A stretch of 64,000 nt of DNA from Hydractinia symbiolongicarpus. Taxonomy: Eukaryota; Cnidaria; Hydrozoa; Anthoathecata; Hydractiniidae. The position numbers and the translations under genes were made by a program. Location: the NCBI RefSeq assembly GCF_029227915.1, contig NC_079880.1, positions 32,295,501 through 32,359,500 of the forward strand. Reading direction: 5' to 3'. How positions within the stretch are numbered: position 1 is the first letter of the stretch; every line of letters starts with the position of its first letter. The notes beneath the pieces were generated by a model that saw only the letters and a list, made by a program, of their open reading frames with translations, made no database searches and was not told the origin of the DNA. Below are positions 24,001 to 33,000 of the stretch, in pieces.

Positions 24001-27000
24001 AGCTTTGAAAAAGTGCGAATAAAATAGGAACATTATATCAAAACTGAAACGAAGTTCGCTTCACATATTTTCCAGAAGTCCACTATAATAATTAAAGCCT
24101 ACTGAATTATTTCCATTTTACACATTATGGACTACGCTGGGAATTCTTCGTACGGTACACGACCGATTAAACCTCTCTTTACACTACTGTAACTTCTAAC
24201 CACATTCTTTAAATTCAATGACTAAATTTTTTTTTACATCCCTATTTCCTTCCGAAGTCCAATTATTCATTTATCAATAGGAATATAGATTGACATTGTG
24301 ATCGGCTGCAAATGTTTTAAATGTAATTCGTCCACGTTATACTTCCATACTTGTGCAAACGGTCACAGTTGCATGAAAAATATTAATTAGTATTCCTCGC
24401 TTATTAGTTTAACCATTTTCTAGGTAGTCAGCAGACTTTCCCTTCTGATATTCGACATGGTTAGCTGTTAGTTGTTTAAGTGCATAAGAAAAAACCGAAA
24501 ACCAGCCAGGGTGAATAACCAAACGAAAACATAGTTGATTTTACCTTCACAAACACGACCATTTCCAACATAACCCGACAAACAAACACAGTTCTCCTTA
24601 ATGCATGCTGCGTTTGGATCACAATGAGAACAGGAATGGTGTGGATCTGACATAAAATATGAAAAAAAATGATATTAAACATCGTCTTTCAGATTATGAA
24701 ATACTACACAATATAAATATCTAAATATTACAGTGCTCAGACGAAAGAGTGTCGTAAAAACACGGACAACAAATGCAAATTTTTCGTGACCTTGCGTTAT
24801 TATTTTCCGTTTATTTGACCGAAAATAAGATTTTAGTCGTTTTGAATCTTCAAAAAATATCATTATAAAAAGATGACATAATATATGCATTTTTTCCGTC
24901 ACAAAAAACAAACAAAAAGATTAAAAAGAATCTTAAAGGAGAACTAACAAGAAAAACTACATATATGTTTTTGTGGTAACAAAAACATTCTTACATATCA
25001 CGAAAACATTTTTCGCATTTTATTATTTCCAAATTTCGTCCCTGTAAAGCCATAATTACATTAACGGTCGCCACCATTATCGAACAAAATCACACGGCAG
25101 GACTTGTGAGGATGCACTTACTTCTTGTTCTTCCAAGAGGGACTATAATTTATCGCGAGGTTCGAAGGATGAAGAAGATAAGTTAAATTCCAGTAAAACA
25201 ACAACGTTGTGGAAAAAATAATTTTCAACAATTTACCAACATGCGAAAGTAGGCAAACAAAGAAAAACTTTGAGACTGTTTTTGTTTTGTTTTGCTATTA
25301 CAAAATCACTCCCAATACGCTTTATTGCACATAACCATTTGAAGCTTTATTTATAAGTCTAGCAAATTAAATGAAGTACCTGTTGTCTTTCAAGACGTTT
25401 TGATACAGAAATAACACAAAAATAAATTCATAATAAAGTTAATGCATTCCATCGCATCGTTCATTTAAAATGCGTTTGTTTACATCCCCGCATACTAACG
25501 TCACACAAGTTGGTATTATACCGAACAGAAAGTCCTAATCGACAATGTCATGGCGGCGACCGTATTTGACTTCAAATATCTCGAGAACCAAAACTTACAA
25601 ATATAAAAAAATTAACTATAATGAACATTAATTATATATTAAAATTAATTATAATGAACATTCTAAGCACAATTTGTTATCAATCGTTAGTTCTCCTTTA
25701 AGCCATTTTTATTTATAAGATATAGTTGTGAGGAAACGAGGAGAAATGTTTTGTGAGTGTACAAGTATTTTAAGTTTTCCTTAGTTATGAGACTTTAATT
25801 CTTGTTAAATCCAACGACAGTATGGCAGAAGTGTGACAGACAAAAGTCACCTGATAACATTTACACTGCTTACATTTACACTACACTACAGAATAAAATA
25901 GGCAGATTACTTTCACACTTTTCACCAAAATAGTTATGTGAACAGACACATTGAAAGCCATGTTTTGTATCAATACACGCCCCATTGTTTAAACACGGAT
26001 TCGAAGCACAGTGACTCATCTCTAAAATAATCAAATGCATTGTATTATATTATGAAACACATTATTTTTGTTGGTATATTCAAATGCAACAGACTTGCTG
26101 TAACTGTGACGAACTATTTTAAGAAGTTATCGTTACGTCGTGAGAGAGAAAGTGAGAGAGATAAGTTAGAGAGGCAAGTGATAGATATTTGGTAGAAGAA
26201 AATATGTTGGGGGGGGGGGGGGGAATAATCATTCTAAAATAAAAAATACCTGCACATGTGTCACCATGGAAACCGACTGGGCAGCTGCATTTGTAACCAT
26301 ACTCGGTTTCTATACACTTTCCATTGTTGTTACAAGGACTTGGTTCGCAATAACTTTCATGCACTTTGAAAACAGCAAACAGATTGAGAATTAGATGAAA
26401 CAGCAAAACAAACAAAAAAACAGATTAAGAGAATTAGAAAAAATGAAACTGAATGAATGAAAAATCATAAAACGTACACACCATGGCATGTTGGTCCCAA
26501 ATATCTTTCTGGACAAGAGCAAGTAAATCCAGTAGATGAACCAGTGCACTGTCCACCATTTTGACAAGGTGAACTATGACAATGATCAACATCTAAATGA
26601 ATAAAAAAAGTTATATTAATTATATAAGTCCAGTTGTTGTGTCACGATTTAAATTTTTTGTTGGCATTCTGTTTTAAAAATAATGTTACAATGCCAATTC
26701 AAACGGTCGTCCCAACGTCTCCACCTAATCTCTGACCTTTCCGTTTGAAGAATGAGAATATCCCACCTAAATAATTTCTCTTACGCTGAATAATGTTATT
26801 TGTTTTGCACACTGTCTTTGTTAGGGCAAATTATTACAAGAAATTGGATGGAGCAGTTTTTGAAACTTTATATACAAGTAGGCAAGTATGTTTTTTTCTT
26901 TCAGAAATAGTTTTCGTTATTTTCAGTGTGCTTACCTACTTGTTCATATTCATGCACATGAATATTTAAGTGCTGTGGAGGAGTGTACTTATCAACTTGT

Positions 27001-30000
27001 GTAGGAGCATCATAATAATGTGAGATACGACGATGAGGTCGCAGTTCTGGAGGAGAATGAATTATATGGTTAATATTATGCTCAACATGTTCCACATGTT
27101 CAACGTCGTTTCCACCGTCATCGAAATTAGCATGCGAAGCATGCGTAATCTCATCTAACCCATTTCCATCCACCTCATGTAAGGTATGTCCATCAAACTC
27201 CAATTCATGTCCCTCAACTTCAATTGTATTGCCTGGAATTGTCACATCATGCGTATTTGATGAAATGTGAACACCCCTTACATTCGGTGGTGCGTGGATG
27301 CTGCGCAAATGCGAGCCTAGACGGATCCCTCGCATGTTACCAATGCGTATACCGTGTACATTTGGTACGATATTTATAGTGCGTGACGATTCGTTGTCGT
27401 GATACTCATTTGTTTCATCATCATTCTCCTCGTTTTGTATTTCGGTAGGATTCGATTCCATCTCCGAATCGGACAAGTATTGATTGAAATGAACATTTTC
27501 TCTTTTCTTCGCTTTATTCCGATGTCTTAACACGTGCTTTCGATACGGCACTGAGTGTACTAGCTTTTTATGGAGAGGTGGTGGAAAAATATGGATTCTC
27601 CCCTGTTTGTCAACTTTTTGTATACTGTCTATCGAGTCATGTTTTACATATTTTCGGATAATTCGAGAGTGATTATGTAGCCTGGCATGACACAAACCCA
27701 GAAAAATTACTGCAAACAAAACTATGGCAACATGCAGATCCAATCCCATTCTTAATTTGTTATTTAATATCTCTCTTCCAATGACACGTGTCCATATTTT
27801 CTATCCTGGTGTAAGTTATACAAGATAGGTACATTGAGACAGAGACATTTTTTACTAAGTTCACAAAATAGACTATTATATACTTTCGATTTGACAGAAA
27901 ACTAAAACGAGCCTCGATTACAAGTCAATAAAGAAATAAAGAAGAAATTAAAAAAAGAAAAACGCGTATAAAAATTCAGAAGAATTCCTCTCCAGAAGAT
28001 GAACACAAAGGCTATTTTCCATCATCAATTTCACACACTTGTATTACAATATCATTGTCAACAAGAACATCCATCATAATAACCAAGCTAAAGGTCTTAG
28101 AGCTTTTATTTCTCATTATATTTTTTACTTCATAATTAAATCAAAGTATAATGTATTCTTATTTTTCATATTCTTGAATATTTTTTAGTTTGCAAAATTT
28201 ATCATACTCAATATATACTGGCGTTTGTTTTGAAACAGTTTGATTGGGTAGCTCATTCATTAGGTCAGTCAAGCGTGAAAAGTTGAATATATTTCTTTAA
28301 ATATTTCTCGTTAATTTTGTACTTTGTTTTCTTATTCGATTTTACGACACAAAAAATAATTCAATTAAAAGGAAATCAATTTTTGTCGTTGTTTGTTTTG
28401 TTTATTTTGTCTATTTTTTGGGGGAAGGGGGCGTGTTTTGGGGAAGTTGGACATTTTTCTAAATTATTATAATTAGGGCATTATTAATTTGATGTGATTT
28501 TGATATGCAGAAGAAATCAGTTCATACTAAATACTTAATACATTTTATCTAATCTTTAAATGAAGCTTTTTATTAATCTCTTACCTTCACAATTTTCACC
28601 TTTTGCATTTTCTCCACACACACATTCATACTTGTCATCCACGTTGATGCAGCTGCCCCCATTCTTACAAGGTTTGCCTGAGCAATAATCCATACCTAAA
28701 TGGAATGTGATTGAATATTAACCCAGTAATTACGATGTAAGCCTAGTTCTTTTTTATCGTCTTAGGCTTAACACGAATATCAAAAATTTTTAGATTTTAA
28801 GAGTTATGTCAAATAAATGTTAACGCTAATTTGTGTTAAGATGATCGTCGTAAGCTTTAAGTAACTATCTTAAGGCTTACGACAAAATATCAAAAAATTT
28901 TGATATTTTGTCTTAACCCTATTCGGTCCGGGGTTTTTCGAACATACTATGACCGGGGGGGCGGATTCCGCCCCCCCCCTCAATAACTTATCATAGGATT
29001 GTTCAAATTGAATCAAACTTGGCACACTTATAGTACGTCATAAAAGGAACCAAATGGCGGCAATAATTTTTTGCTTGCGTCAGCACATTTTCTGTGACGT
29101 CATCGGAAGCTTGAAAATTGTTAAAAATGCCACTATCTGCTTAAAATATAATTACTTTTGTTCTAGAGCGAATTTTTACATTCTGTTTGAAGTTTCGGAA
29201 AGCTAAATAAATTTTTTTTAACATATCTTCCGGTTTTTACATGGATCGAATAAAAAATTGCCAAAAATTGCCCAAAAATCCGGTTTTTTTTCGATTTTCG
29301 GGTAAAATCCAAAAAAATCGGGAAATCGGATTAATCACGTGTCAAAATTATTCCAAATAATTCTTCTTGATGAAAGAAAGTTGTGTTGCAAGTTTCAAGT
29401 TCTAAGGATAATCCTAACAGGAGTTATTATATTTTCCACATTATAAGAATTTCATAGAGATTTTAGGGGTAGTTTCGGGTAATGGCCAATATCAAAGCTT
29501 CTGAAAGGTATGGGACCTAAAAATTTGGCATGCAGGTGTCTATTAGATAAATGTTGAAATTCAGTAAGTATCATAGCCATATAAGAAAGCAATCAGGAGT
29601 TATTATAAAAAAACCGTCAGGGGGGGCGGAATCCGCCCCCCCCCCCCCCCCCCCCCCCGGACCGAATAGGGTTAAGCCCTAAGATCGTCTTAAGTGTTTG
29701 AATGAAACAAGACGTTCGAAATAGGAAAAAAACGTTCAAATTAAGAAAAAAAGTTTCAATTGAGAAATTTTCTGCAAAACTATTTTTGCCAAACATTCCA
29801 TTTAAAGACTAAAAAAAAAAATGGAAGAGGCTCTTACTTTTTCAGTGCAAAAATACCCTTCTCTATTTCAGAAGCTATACCATCTTTTCACAATAAAATA
29901 AAAGTAACAAAGCTTGTGAAGCTGTAACTGAGGAACTTTAATTGGAATCAATTTATTATTTTTTTGATAAGGACACCTTTAACTACCCAGAAAAGAGATA

Positions 30001-33000
30001 ACTGTTGGTTTTAGCATAGAAGGTACACAACTCGAATTTTCATTTTTATCGATTGGTTAGACAATTCTGTATATGAACGAAAGAGCAAATGCAACTTTTA
30101 AGCCAAAGAAGGTATTGAAATGCTAGAATCAACTGCTGAAGTGGCTACAGAAATACCTTTTGACGGTAATAAACCCTTTTGGAATATCCGTTTATTGCTT
30201 GATAACGAGGCTAGTTAATTTTTTGAACAACAAAGTACTATTACAACAATTTCTTCTACAATAAGAACTGCAAACACACTCATATCTAAAACACCATCCT
30301 TCATCTCGCAAGCCACTGAGCACCGAAAGTAGATAAAAAATAAACGACAAAAAGGTGAGGGAAGCAACACTTCTGGAAGTAATCACTGTATATAAAAAAT
30401 TGGCTGAAACATTGACAAAAAAAAGAAAAAGAGGATACTGAGGATGATATATTTGGCAAGTATACGTGGCAAGCGAAATGAAAGCATTGAATGTACGGCA
30501 AAGGCAAATAGCAAAAAATTAAATAACATCCGTTATAAATAGAATAGCTTTTGAACAGTTGAATAACGAATTAAGCTTGCTTAAAAAATTTCAGTGAAAT
30601 ATATGTCCATGATTGTTTAACACCTTTCTCTTACCTCTCTGTCTATTAATGAAAACTGGTCGACGCCATTTTGTTTTCACCTGTTTTGTTCTGTTTTCTT
30701 GAAAAAAAAACCTGTCCCAAGCTAAAAATTTGATATCAATCTTAACGCTTAAGACACTGTTTTAAGGCTCAAGACAGAAAAATCGAACTTTGTGATTCAC
30801 ACTAGCGTAAGCCACTGTCTTAAGGCTTAAGATCGTCTTAACGTAAGCCTTAACCCTATTCGGTCCGGGGTTTTTCGAATATACTATGACCGGGGGGGGG
30901 GGGGGGGGGGCGGATTCCGCCCCCCCCCCTCAATAACTTTTCATAGGATTGTTCAAATTGAATCAAACTTGGCACACTTATAGTACGTCATAAAAGAAAC
31001 AAAATGGCGGCAATAAATTTTTGCTTGCGTCAGCACATTTTCTGTGACGTCATTAGAAGCTTGAAATTTGTTTAAAATGCCACTATCTGCTTAAAATATA
31101 ATTACTTTTGTTCTAGAGCGAATCTTTACATTCTGTTTGAAGTTTCTGAAAGCTAAATAAATTTTTTTTAACATATCTTCCGGTTTTTACATGGATCGGA
31201 TAAAAAATTGCCAAAAATTGCCCAAAAATCCGTTTTTTCCGATTTTCGGGTAAAATCCGAAAAAATCAGGAAATCGGATTAGTCACGTGTCAAAATTATT
31301 CAAAATGATTTTTCTTGATGAAACAAAGTTGTGTTGCAAGTTTCAAGTTCTAAGGATATTCCTAACAGGAGTTATTATATTTTCCCCATTATAAGGATTT
31401 CATAGAGATTTTAGGGGTACTTTCGAGTAATGGCCAATATCAAAGCCTCTGAAAGGTATGGGACCTAAAAATTTAGCATGCAGGTGTCTAATAGATAAAT
31501 GTTGAAACTCAGTAAGTATCATAGCCATATAAGAAAGCAATCAGGAGTTATTAAAAAAAACCATCAGGGGGGGCGGACCCCCCCGGACCGAATAGGGTTA
31601 AGACGGTAGTGACAACCAGCCTTTAGACGTGACAAGTTGAATGTTACAACTAGGTAACATTTGTATTTGTACTATGACAGTTAAAATAATATTGAAAAAA
31701 AATTGGCCTTTTTGACACTAAAAAGCTGCTCTTAATTTTGAAGTTTGTTTTTCTCTAATTATGCAACAGAGATGTCAAAAAAATTTACAGAACAAAAGTA
31801 ATATTACCTTCACAATATCGTCCTCTGAAAGAAGCTGGACACGAGCAGTGAAAATCATCCTCAACTTCAACACACTTGCCACCGTTGTGACATGGACTGG
31901 GATGACATCTGTCAAGAACTAATAAACAAAGATTAATAAAGAAGAATGGATAAAGTGAAGGAGCTTAGTTGATAATGTACCTTAATTACATCATGACGTT
32001 CGAAAAAAGAATTGCTACTTACATTCGCAATATTCTCCTTTATATCCTTTTATGCAAGTGCATTTATACCCTTCTCCTGTCTCATAACAATATCCGCCAT
32101 TTTTGCATGGATTCGGTTGACAAGGATTAATTTCTACAAATGCACAATGATAAAATAGCATTCACAATTTTAAAGACTTATCTCTGTCGCTACAACTTTG
32201 TTCACAAATTTAAAATTATGCTAAATGTGATCGTAATTCATCGCTTAAGTGCCCGCCCCTCGCTTAAGTGCCTTTCCTTTCTCGATTATTTCTTTTAATA
32301 GGATTGATTTCCCATTTTATGTCACCTAATCTCTTGGCTCACCCAATTTCCTGATGCAAATCTTTCTTGTCCGATGGAAAAGTTCTGGTTTCATAAAGAT
32401 TGATATTTTTGAACAGATAGTGCAATAACATGAAATAAAGTAATCATACGAATAAATATTCTACATTATTTCGAAGTGATGGTTGTCCATAAAAGCAGAA
32501 ATACCTTCACAGTGAACACCTTTGAAACCAATACTGCACGTACATTCATACCCATGCTCAAGTGCAGTGCATGTTCCAGAGTTTCTGCAGGGGTTTGGGT
32601 AGCAGCGTGCTTTTACTAAAATATTGTTATTAAAATAACAAGACAAAGCAGAATAGCCAAAAAAATATGTATATCAAAACATTTAAATGGCGTGACACAT
32701 GTTCAGTGTTTACGACGAGATCTTTTGGTGCTAAATCGAAAATCATTTCGCCTACTTGTTCAGATACTTTTTTATGTTCATGGAGGAACTAAAGTGAATA
32801 AACAGTTTCGAACTACCAAATGCAGAATTTTCACAGAAAAACTTATCAGGGTAAAGTGTTAACGAGAAGCGCAACGATCATTTTCAACAATATGCTGGTT
32901 ATGGTAACGTCTTTTGAATTATTATGACCCTTCTTTTTAAACCCTAATTTCAGGATGTGCTTGTTGTTTCGTATAAGCACATTTTAAAAGTTTATTTGAA

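Noticed and set aside
26936-27749. Exon 1B as an internal exon of the 1A transcript
   Set aside because: It has an ATG with a good signal peptide at its start, a TATA box upstream, and no convincing acceptor. Not fully excluded.
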